64,000 nt of DNA from Sphingobium faniae (GTDB lineage: Bacteria > Pseudomonadota > Alphaproteobacteria > Sphingomonadales > Sphingomonadaceae), in contig FMTU01000002.1 in NCBI GenBank assembly GCA_900100475.1, positions 310,001 to 374,000 on the forward strand, in the 5' to 3' direction. Below are positions 35,145 to 45,597 of the stretch, piece after piece. A program made the position numbers and the translations under genes. Below the pieces are notes generated by a model. It searched no databases. It was not told where the DNA came from and saw nothing but the letters and a program-made list of their open reading frames with translations. Numbering within the stretch: position 1 is the stretch's first letter; the number at the start of each line of letters is the position of its first letter.

Positions 35145-35801
35145 ATGCCCGACGTAATTTTCCCCGGACCCGAAGGTCGCCTTGAGGGCCGTTTCAGCCC
35201 CCCGCCCCGCCCGCGCGCGCCCGTCGCGATGATCCTGCATCCCCATCCGCAGGGCGGCGGCACGATGAACGACCGCATCACGCAAGCGCTCTACAAGACG
35301 TTCGTCAGGCGGGGTTTTGGCGTCCTGCGCTTCAATTTCCGGGGCGTAGGCCGCAGCCAGGGCACGTTCGACAACGGGATCGGCGAGCTTTCCGACGCCG
35401 CCGCCGCGCTCGATTGGGTGCAGAGCTTCCATCCCGAAGCGCAGACGACATGGATCGCCGGTTTCTCCTTCGGCGCGTGGATCGGGATGCAGTTGTTGAT
35501 GCGCCGCCCCGAAATCCGCGGCTTCATTTCGGTCGCGCCGCCCGCCAACATGTATGACTTCTCTTTCCTCGCGCCCTGCCCCGCTTCGGGCATCATCGTG
35601 CAGGGAACCGCCGACGAAGTGGTTACGGCCAGCGCCGTGCAGAAGCTGGTGGATAAGCTGCGGACGCAGAAGGGTATCACCATCCATCATGACGAAATCC
35701 GTGGCGCGAACCACTTTTTCGAACATGAACTGGATCAGCTCATGAAGTCGGTCGACAATTATCTCGACATGCGCCTGTCGCCGGATTCCCCGATCCGCTA
35801 A
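35145..35801 (+). CDS. Alpha/beta hydrolase
   Basis: A 218-residue cytosolic hydrolase. It has the oxyanion region ILHPHPQGGGTMNDRI, GVLRFNFRGVGRS, the nucleophile elbow IAGFSFGAWIG (Ser in GFSFG), the Asp region IIVQGTADEVVTA and the His in GANHFFEHELDQL. This matches the dienelactone-hydrolase-like family that occurs widely in alphaproteobacteria; the substrate is unknown. The ATG at 35145 lies 130 bases from the divergent desulfurase start. Confidence 0.85.
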   Translation: MPDVIFPGPEGRLEGRFSPPPRPRAPVAMILHPHPQGGGTMNDRITQALYKTFVRRGFGVLRFNFRGVGRSQGTFDNGIGELSDAAAALDWVQSFHPEAQTTWIAGFSFGAWIGMQLLMRRPEIRGFISVAPPANMYDFSFLAPCPASGIIVQGTADEVVTASAVQKLVDKLRTQKGITIHHDEIRGANHFFEHELDQLMKSVDNYLDMRLSPDSPIR

Positions 35802-35823
35802 GGCTTGCAGGGTACCACGTCCA

Positions 35824-35890
35824 TCCTCCCCTGCAAGGGGGAGGGGCAGCGCGAGGTGCTGGCGGAGGGGTAATTTGCAACCTCCCCTCC
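35824..35890. repeat. GC-rich dispersed intergenic repeat, copy 2
   Basis: CCTCCCC and GGGGGAGG pair around TGCAA, followed by GGCGAGGTGC-like sequence and GGCGGAGGGG, then a mirrored CCTCCCCTCC. It lies in the short gap between the hydrolase and Trm112-like genes. Confidence 0.6.
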
Positions 35891-35922
35891 CTGGACCGCC
35901 ACCGACCCGGCCTCATCTTCCG

Positions 35923-36099
35923 CTAAAGTCGCCGCGCTTCCCGCGCCACCAGCACCGGCACGCCGTCACGCACCGGATAGGCCAGCCCCGCCGCGTCGGA
36001 CAGCAATTCGCTCCGCTCCGCGTCCCAGCGCAGCGGCGCGCGCGTCACCGGGCACACCAGTTTCGCCAGTAGCCAGGGATCGACCGGAACCGCCGTCAT
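35923..36099 (-). CDS. Trm112/YcaR-family small zinc-ribbon-like protein
   Basis: A 58-residue protein with the family core [19 protein letters not shown] and [14 protein letters not shown]. Only one Cys of the usual zinc ligands remains, so metal binding is doubtful. Homologues activate methyltransferases. I chose the second Met (36099), 9 bases after an AGGGG. It follows the LON-domain gene closely, in the same operon. Confidence 0.85.
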   Translation of the reverse strand: MTAVPVDPWLLAKLVCPVTRAPLRWDAERSELLSDAAGLAYPVRDGVPVLVAREARRL

Positions 36100-36112
36100 G
36101 GCCTCCATCCCC

Positions 36113-36727
36113 TCATTGCATCGTCGCGCCGCCGTCGCGTTCGGCGCGGCCGACGATCTGCATCAACTGGATGACAAGGTCCGCCCGCTCGTTCAGCGTG
36201 TCCGCCTCCAGCAGGGTCTGCTTGGCGGCGGGGTCGAAGGGCGCGATCTGCGCAATGCCGTTCACCAGCGCCTGATCGTCCAGCCGCGCCACTGCCGTCC
36301 AGTCGACGACATAGCCCAGCATCTTGGCGAAACGCTGCGCCTCCTGCTCCAGCGATGCGCGCTCCACGGCGGAAAGCACTTCGCCCGGGTCGGGCGCCTG
36401 CTCCACATCCGCCTCGATCTGACGGAAGGCCGTGGATACCTCCAGTTCCCGCACCACACGGAAACGCGCCAGCCCCTTGAGCACGATATTGAACCGCCCG
36501 TCGTCCAGCGCCTCGATATGAGAGATATGGCCCAGGCATCCCACATTGAACAGCGCGGGCGTCAGGCCGCTGCCACGTGGCTGGATCATGCCGATGCGCC
36601 GGTCCCGCGCCATGGCGTCATGGATCAGCGCCCGGTAGCGCGGCTCAAAAATATGGAGCGGCAATTCCATTCCCGGAAGCAACAAGGCCCCGGAGAGCGG
36701 AAAGATCGAGACGCGCGCGCTCGGCAC
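36113..36727 (-). CDS. LON substrate-binding-domain protein (peptidase S16-like)
   Basis: About 204 residues consisting only of the N-terminal LON domain: [34 protein letters not shown] and [20 protein letters not shown]. There is no AAA+ or protease domain, so it is not a protease itself; it probably binds misfolded proteins. I chose the GTG at 36727, 12 bases after the stop of the thioredoxin-TPR gene; the ribosome site is weak. Operon with the thioredoxin-TPR and Trm112-like genes. Confidence 0.85.
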   Translation of the reverse strand: MPSARVSIFPLSGALLLPGMELPLHIFEPRYRALIHDAMARDRRIGMIQPRGSGLTPALFNVGCLGHISHIEALDDGRFNIVLKGLARFRVVRELEVSTAFRQIEADVEQAPDPGEVLSAVERASLEQEAQRFAKMLGYVVDWTAVARLDDQALVNGIAQIAPFDPAAKQTLLEADTLNERADLVIQLMQIVGRAERDGGATMQ

Positions 36728-36738
36728 CGGCCGCGCCG

Positions 36739-37650
36739 TCAGGAAAAGAGGATTTGCGACAGCCGCCGGCGCTGCGCCGCGACCCACGGATCTTCCAGAC
36801 CGACCGCCCCGAACAGCGTCAGCAACTGCGTGCGCGCCGCGCCTTCGTTCCAGTCGCGGTCGCGCCGCACGATTTCCAGCAGCGCGTCGGCCGCGCCGTC
36901 CCGGTCGCCATTGCCCATCAGGCCCGTCGCCAGTTCAAAGCGCGCTTCATGATCGTCGGGATCGGCGGCGACCCGCGCTTCCACAGCGGAAAGGTCCGCC
37001 ACCGGCCGCGCATTGCGGGCCAGCGCGATGGCCGCCCGCGCCTGCTCGACATGGGCGTCTTTCGCCGCTTCGGGCGGCAGCGCGTCCAGCGCCGCCTCGG
37101 CTTCATCCACCCGCTCGAGCGCCACCAGAGCGCGGGCGCGGCCCGACGCCACCTCCGCTTTGTCCGGCGCCATCTGCGCGATCTGATCGAACACGGACAG
37201 GGCGCGTTCATTCTCGCCGCCCGCCAGCAATTCCTCGCCCATGGCGATCAGGGGTGCGATCTCCTGCGCCTGCGCCTTTTCGTCCGATTCGATCGGCAAC
37301 TGGCTCAAAAGCTGGTCGAGATATTGCTTGAACTGTGCTTCGGTCCGCGCCTGGCTCAGGTCCGCGACGGGTTGTCCCTGGAACACGGCATAGACGGTCG
37401 GGATCGACTGCACGCGGAACTGGGCGGCGATGAACTTGTCCTCATCGACATTGATCTTGACCAGCTTCACGCCCTTGGACGCATAGTCGGCGCAGACTTT
37501 CTCGATCACGGGGGCAAGTTGCTTGCACGGCCCGCACCACTCCGCCCAGAAATCCACGATCATCAATTGAGTATGCGACGGCTCCACCACGTCCCGGCGA
37601 AACGCCTCTACTGACGCCTTGTCGGTGTCGCTCAATCCCAGGGTTGCCAC
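36739..37650 (-). CDS. Thioredoxin-TPR co-chaperone (YbbN/CnoX-like)
   Basis: A 303-residue protein. The N-terminal thioredoxin domain has the redox motif DFWAEWCGPCKQLAPVI and cis-Pro region SIPTVYAVFQG. The rest (about 130-303) is helical TPR-like repeats. Family members act as redox-dependent holdases that pass clients to chaperonins. First gene of a small operon with the LON-domain protein. Confidence 0.93.
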   Translation of the reverse strand: MATLGLSDTDKASVEAFRRDVVEPSHTQLMIVDFWAEWCGPCKQLAPVIEKVCADYASKGVKLVKINVDEDKFIAAQFRVQSIPTVYAVFQGQPVADLSQARTEAQFKQYLDQLLSQLPIESDEKAQAQEIAPLIAMGEELLAGGENERALSVFDQIAQMAPDKAEVASGRARALVALERVDEAEAALDALPPEAAKDAHVEQARAAIALARNARPVADLSAVEARVAADPDDHEARFELATGLMGNGDRDGAADALLEIVRRDRDWNEGAARTQLLTLFGAVGLEDPWVAAQRRRLSQILFS

Positions 37651-37745
37651 GCTGTCGTCTCCTGCCTCATGCGGTCGTTGCCGCCTCCATACAGCGCAAT
37701 ATGGGAAGCGTCACCCTCCCGCCACAAGGGTGCGGCGGCATTGGG

Positions 37746-38591
37746 TCAGAAAGTATAGCCCACGCCCAGCGCGCCGACCCACTGATCCTTCGATCCCGCC
37801 ACCGACACGATCGGCGAATCGCCATAGCGGCCCAGCATCCGCGAATAACCACCCAGCACGAAGACAACCCATCCCTTGCGGATGTCGCCCGACAGCGACT
37901 TGCCCGCCGTCAGGTTGACGCCGACCTTCCTGAAGCCCGCCTTGTCACCGGCCCGGTCATAGACAGGCAGCCCCGAAGCCGCCGCATCCGCGCCGTCGAC
38001 ATCAAAATAATAGCGGCCATATTTCTTGCTCACATATTCCGCCGAGACCGACATGCCGACGAAGGTCGTGATCGACAGTGGCGTCATATATTCGATGGCG
38101 GGGGTGATGACATAGCCCTGATGCGCGCCTGCCACATCCTTGGCGACCGCGACGCGCGCGGAGAGATTATCATAAGCGCTGGTGATGACGCCGGTCTTGC
38201 CGATGCCGACGAATCCGCCCACTTCCACCGCCATGTCCCGCTTGCCCAGCGCGCGGACGGCGTCATCCTTCATCCCCTTCCGGCTGGTGCGGTCGAACCG
38301 CAAATTGACCAGCGGCCCCAGTTCGAAATCCACGCTATCGCCGGCGCGATTGGGAATGGCGTCGACATAAAGGGCCGGGCCGCGCGTCCAGAAGGCGAAG
38401 TCATGCACCTTGCCCCGCGCCTGCGCGATGGGGATAATGCGATAGTCGTTCGACCCTTCATAGCTTGGGATATAGACGCCGCCGACGCCAATGGTCAGAT
38501 TGCTGTGATCCTCTTCCTGAGCGAAGGCCGATGGCACGAGACCGAGAGCCGCGGCCAGAGGCCCGGCAGACAGAATGAAGCGGCGAATCAT
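37746..38591 (-). CDS. MipA/OmpV-family outer-membrane protein
   Basis: A 281-residue exported beta-barrel protein. It has a signal peptide (MIRRFILSAGPLAAALG, cleavage after AFA near 24), then NLTIGVGGVYIPSYEGSNDY, which is the usual MipA/OmpV start, many alternating aromatic/hydrophobic strands, and a C-terminal aromatic (GVGYTF) as in BAM substrates. Function unknown; some relatives interact with peptidoglycan synthesis enzymes. I chose the ATG at 38591, with GGAAGG upstream. Confidence 0.9.
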   Translation of the reverse strand: MIRRFILSAGPLAAALGLVPSAFAQEEDHSNLTIGVGGVYIPSYEGSNDYRIIPIAQARGKVHDFAFWTRGPALYVDAIPNRAGDSVDFELGPLVNLRFDRTSRKGMKDDAVRALGKRDMAVEVGGFVGIGKTGVITSAYDNLSARVAVAKDVAGAHQGYVITPAIEYMTPLSITTFVGMSVSAEYVSKKYGRYYFDVDGADAAASGLPVYDRAGDKAGFRKVGVNLTAGKSLSGDIRKGWVVFVLGGYSRMLGRYGDSPIVSVAGSKDQWVGALGVGYTF

Positions 38592-38652
38592 GAACTTGAA
38601 TTTCCTTCCCTTGAACCAGGCTGGAATGCTTCGGATGCCTCCAATGTTCCAG

Positions 38653-38671
38653 AGGCCCGATTGACGGGCCT
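38653..38671. other. Inverted repeat in the mipA leader
   Basis: AGGCCCG and CGGGCCT, perfect 7-base arms with a 5-base loop, about 60 bases upstream of the mipA-family start. There is no T-run. It could be a 5' leader hairpin or a protein site. Confidence 0.4.
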
Positions 38672-38720
38672 GTAAAAGCTCCTGAATGGAATGACGGTTT
38701 GAATGGAAAGCGGACATAAG

Positions 38721-38746
38721 CCCCTTTCCTTCAGGGGAGGAGAGAG
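38721..38746. repeat. GC-rich dispersed intergenic repeat, copy 3
   Basis: CCCCTTTCC, a TTCA loop, then GGGGAGGAG form a short hairpin like copies near 1603, 35824, 53224 and 61830. Confidence 0.5.
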
Positions 38747-38798
38747 GCCCAATCCGTTCATGGCTAAAACCCGCCTTTACCCGCCAGTTCCAAACCGC

Positions 38799-39458
38799 TC
38801 AGTTCACCGCGTGAGGGCGTTTCCTGAACCGCCACCGCAGCAGCGGCCGCGTGAGCGCCAGGCCCACCAGAAAGCCGCCGATATGCGCGGCCACCGCGAT
38901 CCGGCCCAGATCGCCGATGCCGCCCGCCGTCGCCACGCCGATCATCAACTGGATCGCGATCCAGCCCGCCGCCAGCCACAGCACCCGCACCAGATTGGCG
39001 GAAAACGGCCCGATCCGCCGTACATTCTGCTGGCTGTAGAGCAACGAATAGGTCGCGATGATCGCGGAGATCGCCCCGCTCGCTCCCACCATCGGTGATG
39101 TGGAGCCGGGATCAATCGCCCATTGCACCAGGGTCGCGCCATAAGCGCCCCCGACATAAAGGATCAGCGTCCCCCAGCGATCCAGCACATGCTCTACCTG
39201 CCGCCCGCAAAAGACGAGCATCAGCAGGTTGAAACCGATATGCAGCCAGCCCGCATGGATCAGCGTGCAACTGAGGGGCGTCAGCCATACAGGCACGGCC
39301 CACATGCCGTCGAGAAGATGGGAATCGCCGATCCGGGCCGGGATGAACCCGCCCATGACGGCCGCGTTGTCCACATGCTTCGTCAGATACAGCAACAGAA
39401 ACGCGGCGAAAGTGATCGCCGCGAGTCCATTGGTCATGCGACCGATCGGCAGTTTCAC
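38799..39458 (-). CDS. Rhomboid-family intramembrane serine protease
   Basis: About 219 residues with six predicted helices. It has the nucleophile motif VGASGAISAII and the catalytic His in AVAAHIGGFLVG, plus SCTLIHAGWLHIGFNLLML in the second helix. Rhomboids cut membrane proteins within the bilayer. I chose the GTG at 39458, giving KLPIGRMTNGL; the ATG seven codons later is an alternative. It begins 4 bases after the greA stop. Confidence 0.88.
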   Translation of the reverse strand: MKLPIGRMTNGLAAITFAAFLLLYLTKHVDNAAVMGGFIPARIGDSHLLDGMWAVPVWLTPLSCTLIHAGWLHIGFNLLMLVFCGRQVEHVLDRWGTLILYVGGAYGATLVQWAIDPGSTSPMVGASGAISAIIATYSLLYSQQNVRRIGPFSANLVRVLWLAAGWIAIQLMIGVATAGGIGDLGRIAVAAHIGGFLVGLALTRPLLRWRFRKRPHAVN

Positions 39459-39462
39459 GGGA

Positions 39463-39939
39463 TCAAACGAACGCGATCTTGTCGATGAAATAGAATTTGT
39501 CGCCCGACGGGACAGACACTTCCACTTCATCGCCGACTTGCCGGCTGATGAGCGCGCGGCCCAGCGGGCTGTTGTAGGAAATCATCCCCGCCTTGGCATC
39601 CGCCTCGGCCTGCCCCACGATCTGATACCGGACGGGCTTGTCGTCCTCGTCCAGCAGCGTCACCGTCGCGCCGAAGACCACCTTGTCACCCGACAGGGTC
39701 GTGGGGTCGATCACCTGCGCGCGGGACAGTTTGTCCTCCAGATCGGCGATGGTCGCTTCGACCTGGCCCTGCCGTTCCTTCGCCGCATGATATTCGGCAT
39801 TTTCCGACAGGTCGCCATGCGCGCGCGCTTCTTCGATCGCGTCCACGATCAGCGGCCGCTCAGCCTTCAATTCGCGAAGCTGCGCCGTGAGCTTGTCATA
39901 GCCCATCTGAAGCATCGGCATCTTCTCGACGGTCGCCAT
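39463..39939 (-). CDS. greA: Transcription elongation factor GreA
   Basis: A 158-residue factor that enters the RNA polymerase secondary channel and stimulates cleavage of backtracked RNA. The coiled-coil tip carries [19 protein letters not shown], with the acidic D/E needed for cleavage; the C-terminal domain holds [23 protein letters not shown] at 39939 with AAGGA upstream. It lies downstream of carB and upstream of the rhomboid gene. Confidence 0.96.
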   Translation of the reverse strand: MATVEKMPMLQMGYDKLTAQLRELKAERPLIVDAIEEARAHGDLSENAEYHAAKERQGQVEATIADLEDKLSRAQVIDPTTLSGDKVVFGATVTLLDEDDKPVRYQIVGQAEADAKAGMISYNSPLGRALISRQVGDEVEVSVPSGDKFYFIDKIAFV

Positions 39940-40020
39940 TATTGCAAATCCTTCGTCAAAACGTCCCTTTGGCGGCCCCATGGTTGAGGCCGCCCGCAGC
40001 ATGTTCCTTCAGGCAGGGGG

Positions 40021-43000
40021 TCAGGCTCGCGGCCCCGGATAATAGGACTGGAGCGATCGCACTTCAAGAGCATGGCCGCGCAGCGCCTCGATCGCGTCGG
40101 CAGCCGCGACGCTCCCCGCCGCCGTGGTGAAGATCGCGACCTTCTGCCGCAGCGCGCTGGTGCGGATCGCCTTGCTGTCCTTCAACGACTGCCAGCCTTC
40201 GGTGGTGTTGAAGATCAGGTCCACGCCGCCGTCGGTAATCCGGTCGACAATGTGCGGACGTCCCTGCGCCACCTTGTTCACCGTTTCGACAGGAATGCCA
40301 TTCTCTTCCAGAAAGCGCGTGGTGCCGCCCGTGGCGATGATCTTGAAGCCCATGTCCACCAGTTTGCGCGCAGCGGGCAGGATCACCGGCTTATCGCTGT
40401 CCTTGACCGAAACAAACACTGTGCCTTCGGTCGGCAGCACCGTGCCGCTGCCAATTTGCGATTTGGCGAAGGCGGTCGCAAAATCGCTATCGATTCCCAT
40501 GACTTCGCCCGTGCTCTTCATTTCCGGTGAAAGCACGGGATCGACGCCGGGGAAGCGCGCGAAGGGGAAAACCGCCTCTTTGACCGCGACATGGCTGATC
40601 GCATTGCGGTCGATCTTCGGCAGGTTTTTCAGCTTCTCCCCTGCCATCACGCGGCTCGCGATCTTGGCGATGGGCGTGCCGATGGCCTTGGCGACGAAGG
40701 GCACCGTGCGGCTGGCGCGCGGATTAACCTCGATCAGATAGACCGTGCCGTCCTTCACGGCGAACTGGATGTTCATGAGGCCCCGAACATGCAGCGCGCG
40801 GGCCAGCACATCGGTTTGCCGCTCGATCTCCGCGATGATGGCGTCGGGCAGGCTGTAGGGCGGCAAGGTGCAGGCGCTGTCGCCCGAATGGACGCCCGCT
40901 TCCTCGATATGCTGGAGCACGCCTGCGACCACCACATCGTCGCCATCGCACAGCGCGTCTACGTCCACCTCGGTCGCGTCGCGCAGATATTGGTCGATCA
41001 GCACCGGCGAGTCGCCCGACACCTGAACGGCGGTCGTGATATATTCCTCCAACTGCGCCTGCCCCTCGACGATCTCCATCGCGCGCCCCCCCAGCACATA
41101 GGACGGGCGCATCAGCACCGGATAGCCGATGCGGTTGGCGACCGCGATCGCTTCCTCCCGGCTGCGGGCGATGCCGTTGGCGGGTTGCCTGAGCTTCAAT
41201 TTGTCGATCAGCGCGGCGAACCGCTCGCGATCTTCGGCAAGGTCGATGGCGTCGGGCGAAGTGCCCAGGATCGGAATCCCCGCATCCTCCAGCGCCTGCG
41301 CCAGCTTGAGCGGCGTCTGCCCGCCGAACTGCACGATGACGCCCGCCAGAGTGCCATTCGACATTTCGACGTTCAGGATTTCCAGCACATCCTCAGCCGT
41401 CAGCGGCTCGAAATAGAGGCGGTCGGACGTGTCATAATCGGTCGACACCGTTTCCGGGTTGCAGTTGATCATGATGGTTTCATAACCCGCCTCGCTCAGC
41501 GCGAAGCAGGCATGGACGCAGCAATAGTCGAACTCGATCCCCTGCCCGATCCGGTTGGGGCCGCCGCCCAGGATCACGATCTTCCGGGCTGCGCCGGGCT
41601 GCGCCTCATTCTCCGCCTCGCCAAAGATCGGCGCTTCATAGGTGGAGTACATATAGGGCGTTTTCGCCTCGAACTCGGCGGCGCAGGTGTCGATCCGCTT
41701 GAAAACCGGACGCACGCCCAGCTTGTGGCGCAGGCCGCGCACTTCCTCTTCGGTCACGCCGCCGGTCATGGCGACGACCGCATCGTGGATCAGGCCCGAA
41801 CCACGCGCGATGCCCCGCTCCATGCCGCGCAGATTGGCGGACTTGAGCGCGAGGAAGGCCAGCCGCTTGTCGGAAAAGCCCATGGACTTGAGCCGGCGCA
41901 TCCCGTCCGCATCCTGCGGCAGGCCGTTTTCCAGCACTTGCGCTTCAGCATCGACGATCTCCTTGATCCGCTCCAGGAACCAGGGATCATATTTGGCGAC
42001 GGCGTGGATTTCCTCGACGCTCAACCCTTCGCGCAGGGCCTGCGCGGCGACCAGCAGCCGGTCGGGCGTCGGCTGGGCGAGCGCGGCGATGATGTCGTCC
42101 TTCGGCGCGCCTTCCAGATGATCGACATTGTTGAAGCCTGAAAGACCCGTTTCCAGCCCCCGCAGCGCCTTCTGCATGGATTCATGGATGTTGCGGCCGA
42201 TGGCCATCACCTCGCCCACCGACTTCATCGCGGTGCCGAGCAGGGGTTCCGCGCCCTTGAACTTCTCGAAGGCGAAGCGCGGGATCTTGGTCACGACATA
42301 ATCGATAGTCGGCTCGAAGCTCGCGGGGGTCGCCCCGGTGATGTCATTTTCGATCTCATCCAGCGTGTAGCCGACCGCCAGTTTCGCCGCGACCTTGGCG
42401 ATGGGGAAGCCCGTCGCCTTCGACGCCAGCGCGGAAGAACGCGACACGCGAGGGTTCATTTCGATCACGATCAGCCGGCCATCCTTCGGATTAACCGAGA
42501 ACTGCACGTTGGAACCGCCTGTTTCGACGCCGATTTCACGCAGGACCGCGATGCTCGCGTTCCGCATGATCTGATATTCCTTGTCGGTCAGCGTGAGGGC
42601 GGGCGCGACGGTGATGGAATCGCCGGTGTGGACGCCCATCGGGTCGACATTTTCGATCGAACAGATGATGATGGCGTTGTCGTGCTTGTCGCGCACGACC
42701 TCCATCTCATATTCCTTCCAGCCGAGCAGCGATTCCTCGATCAGCACTTCGGTCGTGGGCGACGCGTCGAGGCCCGCTTCCACGATCTGCCTGAACTCAT
42801 CCTTGTTATAGGCGACGCCGCCGCCCGTGCCGCCCAGCGTGAAACTGGGCCGGATGATGGAGGGAAGTCCGGTGAACTCCAGCGCCTCCAGCGCCTCCTC
42901 CATCGTATGCGCGATGCGCGAGCGGGCGGATTCCAGCCCGATCTTGTCCATCGCATCACGGAATTTCAGGCGATCTTCCGCCTTGTCGATGGCTTCGGCA

Positions 43001-43356
43001 TCCGCGCCGATCATCTTGACGCCGAACTTCTCCAGCGTTCCGTTATTGAACAGCGCCAGCGCGGTGTTGAGCGCCGTCTGACCGCCCATGGTCGGGAGCA
43101 CCGCGTCGGGCCGCTCCTTCTCGATGATCTTCGCCACGATTTCCGGCGTGATCGGCTCGACATAGGTGGCGTCGGCGAACTCCGGGTCGGTCATGATCGT
43201 GGCCGGGTTGGAGTTCACCAATATGATGCGATAGCCCTCTTCCTTGAGCGCTTTCACCGCCTGCGTGCCCGAATAGTCGAACTCGCACGCCTGACCGATG
43301 ATGATCGGACCCGCGCCGATGATGAGGATGGAGGAGATGTCGGTGCGTTTGGGCAT
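40021..43356 (-). CDS. carB: Carbamoyl-phosphate synthase large chain
   Basis: A 1111-residue enzyme that makes carbamoyl phosphate from ammonia, bicarbonate and two ATP. It has two homologous halves: the N-terminal ATP-grasp with [21 protein letters not shown] and [17 protein letters not shown], the second half starting with [20 protein letters not shown] and [16 protein letters not shown], and a C-terminal MGS allosteric domain with [19 protein letters not shown] at 43356. Separated from carA by an RraB-family gene. Confidence 0.98.
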   Translation of the reverse strand: MPKRTDISSILIIGAGPIIIGQACEFDYSGTQAVKALKEEGYRIILVNSNPATIMTDPEFADATYVEPITPEIVAKIIEKERPDAVLPTMGGQTALNTALALFNNGTLEKFGVKMIGADAEAIDKAEDRLKFRDAMDKIGLESARSRIAHTMEEALEALEFTGLPSIIRPSFTLGGTGGGVAYNKDEFRQIVEAGLDASPTTEVLIEESLLGWKEYEMEVVRDKHDNAIIICSIENVDPMGVHTGDSITVAPALTLTDKEYQIMRNASIAVLREIGVETGGSNVQFSVNPKDGRLIVIEMNPRVSRSSALASKATGFPIAKVAAKLAVGYTLDEIENDITGATPASFEPTIDYVVTKIPRFAFEKFKGAEPLLGTAMKSVGEVMAIGRNIHESMQKALRGLETGLSGFNNVDHLEGAPKDDIIAALAQPTPDRLLVAAQALREGLSVEEIHAVAKYDPWFLERIKEIVDAEAQVLENGLPQDADGMRRLKSMGFSDKRLAFLALKSANLRGMERGIARGSGLIHDAVVAMTGGVTEEEVRGLRHKLGVRPVFKRIDTCAAEFEAKTPYMYSTYEAPIFGEAENEAQPGAARKIVILGGGPNRIGQGIEFDYCCVHACFALSEAGYETIMINCNPETVSTDYDTSDRLYFEPLTAEDVLEILNVEMSNGTLAGVIVQFGGQTPLKLAQALEDAGIPILGTSPDAIDLAEDRERFAALIDKLKLRQPANGIARSREEAIAVANRIGYPVLMRPSYVLGGRAMEIVEGQAQLEEYITTAVQVSGDSPVLIDQYLRDATEVDVDALCDGDDVVVAGVLQHIEEAGVHSGDSACTLPPYSLPDAIIAEIERQTDVLARALHVRGLMNIQFAVKDGTVYLIEVNPRASRTVPFVAKAIGTPIAKIASRVMAGEKLKNLPKIDRNAISHVAVKEAVFPFARFPGVDPVLSPEMKSTGEVMGIDSDFATAFAKSQIGSGTVLPTEGTVFVSVKDSDKPVILPAARKLVDMGFKIIATGGTTRFLEENGIPVETVNKVAQGRPHIVDRITDGGVDLIFNTTEGWQSLKDSKAIRTSALRQKVAIFTTAAGSVAAADAIEALRGHALEVRSLQSYYPGPRA

Positions 43357-43414
43357 TATTCGGCCTCTGGTTTCTGGTGATCGGCGTCGGGGAAGGCGGC
43401 TTGCGATATTCTGG

Positions 43415-43783
43415 TCAATGCACGCCTCCAGCCTGCGCTTCGCAACCCCAGCCGTCATATTCGACGCCGCACAGGATTTCGATCTGGAGGCACTTGCGGG
43501 CCAGCGCGCGGATCGACTGTTCATCGACCGGCTGCACGCATTCCAGAAACAGGAACAGGTCGCCATCCTCATCCTCTTCGCGATCCAGTTCGACGAAACC
43601 GAACTGGCTGGCGATGGTGAGGACGCGTTCGAAATCCTTCTCGCTGCCCCTGAAGCTGACGTCGACCGGGCGAGCGATGCGCGCCACGTCGCCATTCTGC
43701 GCAAGATTGGCGAGGACGGCCCTGTCCGCTTCCCACTCTGCGGCGAGACGGGCTTCGTCGACCGGAGGCAGATTGACGCTCAC
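43415..43783 (-). CDS. RraB-family ribonuclease E regulator
   Basis: A 122-residue acidic protein with the RraB/DUF695-like core: an N-terminal helical region, [19 protein letters not shown], and the conserved [16 protein letters not shown] near the end. RraB binds RNase E and changes RNA degradation in E. coli. The gene lies inside the carbamoyl-phosphate synthase operon and overlaps carA by 4 bases, so it is cotranslated. Function here is inferred from family only. Confidence 0.75.
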   Translation of the reverse strand: MSVNLPPVDEARLAAEWEADRAVLANLAQNGDVARIARPVDVSFRGSEKDFERVLTIASQFGFVELDREEDEDGDLFLFLECVQPVDEQSIRALARKCLQIEILCGVEYDGWGCEAQAGGVH

Positions 43784-44943
43784 TTAAGACCCTCGACGAA
43801 ACGCTGAAACAGATAGAAACTATCCTGCGGCCCCGGCGAGGCTTCGGGGTGATACTGGACCGAAAAGGCTTTCCTGTCCGTCAGCTCGATGCCGCAGTTG
43901 CTACCGTCGAAGAGCGAGACATGAGTCGGCTTTGCATTGGCGGGCAGCGTGTCGGCGTCGACCGCAAAGCCATGGTTCATGCTGGTGATCTCGACAAGGC
44001 CGTCCTCCAGCCGCTTGACCGGATGGTTCGCGCCGCGATGGCCCTGATGCATCTTGACCGTCTTCGCGCCCACGGCCAGCCCCAGCAACTGGTGGCCAAG
44101 GCAGATGCCGAAGATCGACAGGTCCGCCTCCAGCGCCTTGCGGATCACCGGCACCGCATATTCGCCGGTCGCGGCCGGATCGCCCGGACCGTTGGAGAGG
44201 AACAGGCCGTCGGGCTTCTGCTCCATCACCTGTTCGAAACTCGCATTGGCGGGCAGCACGGTGACGCGCGCGCCGGCCTTCACCAGATTGCGGAAGATGT
44301 TGTTCTTCGCGCCATAGTCGATGGCGACGACATGGGGCCGCTCGTCCCCCGCTTCACCCACGCCATAGCCAAAGCCCAGACGCCAGATGCCGTCCTTCCA
44401 TTGGCGGCTTTCCTGCCCCGTCACTTCGATGGCGAGGTCCATGCCCTCCAGCCCCGGCCAGCCAGCCGCCTTCTGCGCCAGAGCGGCAAGGTCGAACCGG
44501 CCTTCGGGATCATAAGCGATCACGACATTGGGCGCGCCCTTCACACGAATCATTCGCGTCAACGCGCGGGTATCGACGCCCGCAAGGCCGATGCGCCCAT
44601 TTTCCTTCATCCACTGGTCGAAGGGTTCGACATTGCGGAAATTGCTGGGTTCCGTGACGTCCTGCCGCACGATGCAGCCCAGCGCATGGGGGCTGTCCGC
44701 CTCCACGTCGTCCAGGTTCGTGCCGACATTGCCGATATGGGGAAAGGTGAAATTGATGATCTGCCCGGCATAGGACGGATCGGTCATGATCTCCTGATAG
44801 CCGGTGATGGAGGTGTTGAAGCACAACTCGCCCACCGCCTCGCCGACAGCGCCGAACCCGCGCCCGAACACGGCGGAGCCATCGGCGAAAACCAATACCC
44901 CTGTGGCTCCTTTGGGCACGGTCAGGGATTTGGCGTCGGCCAT
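43780..44943 (-). CDS. carA: Carbamoyl-phosphate synthase small chain
   Basis: A 387-residue glutaminase subunit that feeds ammonia to CarB. N-terminal CPSase domain with FNTSITGYQEIMTDPSYAGQ; C-terminal class I glutamine amidotransferase with nucleophile Cys in SIFGICLGHQLLGLA, KMHQGHRGANHPV, and the His/Glu of QYHPEASPGPQDS. ATG at 44943. Its promoter region is shared with the divergent yqeY gene. Confidence 0.98.
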   Translation of the reverse strand: MADAKSLTVPKGATGVLVFADGSAVFGRGFGAVGEAVGELCFNTSITGYQEIMTDPSYAGQIINFTFPHIGNVGTNLDDVEADSPHALGCIVRQDVTEPSNFRNVEPFDQWMKENGRIGLAGVDTRALTRMIRVKGAPNVVIAYDPEGRFDLAALAQKAAGWPGLEGMDLAIEVTGQESRQWKDGIWRLGFGYGVGEAGDERPHVVAIDYGAKNNIFRNLVKAGARVTVLPANASFEQVMEQKPDGLFLSNGPGDPAATGEYAVPVIRKALEADLSIFGICLGHQLLGLAVGAKTVKMHQGHRGANHPVKRLEDGLVEITSMNHGFAVDADTLPANAKPTHVSLFDGSNCGIELTDRKAFSVQYHPEASPGPQDSFYLFQRFVEGLK

Positions 44944-45099
44944 GGCTTGCTGAGTCCTTCTTATGCTTTTTCGGGAACCCGTCTGCGGCGGGTTAAACGG
45001 CCGGTCACCTATGCCTCCGCGCCCTTGCGGTCAACTCCTGTTAAAAATCTCTTTTCGCATTATATCTGTCTCTTTCCTAGGAACAGGATTCTTATCGCC

Positions 45100-45552
45100 A
45101 TGATTCGCGAGCAGCTAAAGAGCGCCCAGATCGAAGCCATGAAGGGCGGCGATAAGGAGCGCCTGGCCGCCGTGCGCCTGATCCTCGCCAAGCTCAAGGA
45201 TCGCGATATCGAACTGCGGACCGCCAGCAATGTTCCCGACGACGACAGCATCGTGGTCGAAGTGCTGCAAAAGATGACGAAGCAGCGCCGCGAGTCGATC
45301 GAGATGTTCAGGAACGGCGGCCGCGACGAGCTCGCCGCGAAGGAGCAGGGCGAACTGGACGTGATCGAAAGCTTCCTTCCCGCGCAACTGAGCGAGGATG
45401 AGACAAAGGCCGCGATCGAGGCCATCAAAGCCGAAACCGGCGCGGCGAGCGTCAAGGACATGGGGAAGGTGATGGCGGTGCTGAAGGAACGCCATGGCTC
45501 CGTGCTCGACATGAGCAAGGCGAGCGGGCTGGTGAAGGCGGCTTTGGCATAA
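45100..45552 (+). CDS. yqeY: GatB/YqeY-domain protein
   Basis: A 150-residue helical protein: MIREQLKSAQIEAMKGGDKE, RLILAKLKDRDIELRT, FLPAQLSEDETKAAI and DMGKVMAVLKERHGSVLDMSK. It resembles the tail domain of the GatB amidotransferase subunit, which binds tRNA, but stands alone. It is often encoded near rpsU-dnaG-rpoD; here it directly precedes dnaG. The ATG at 45100 follows AGGA. Confidence 0.93.
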   Translation: MIREQLKSAQIEAMKGGDKERLAAVRLILAKLKDRDIELRTASNVPDDDSIVVEVLQKMTKQRRESIEMFRNGGRDELAAKEQGELDVIESFLPAQLSEDETKAAIEAIKAETGAASVKDMGKVMAVLKERHGSVLDMSKASGLVKAALA

Positions 45553-45597
45553 GACGCGAGTTTCCCTGAACTTCCGTGGAGAGGAGTCCGCCTCTGC

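Noticed and set aside
44990..45010. Hairpin AACCCG/CGGGTT in the carA-yqeY intergenic region
   Set aside because: No T-run on either strand and no attenuator-like leader peptide; could be chance.
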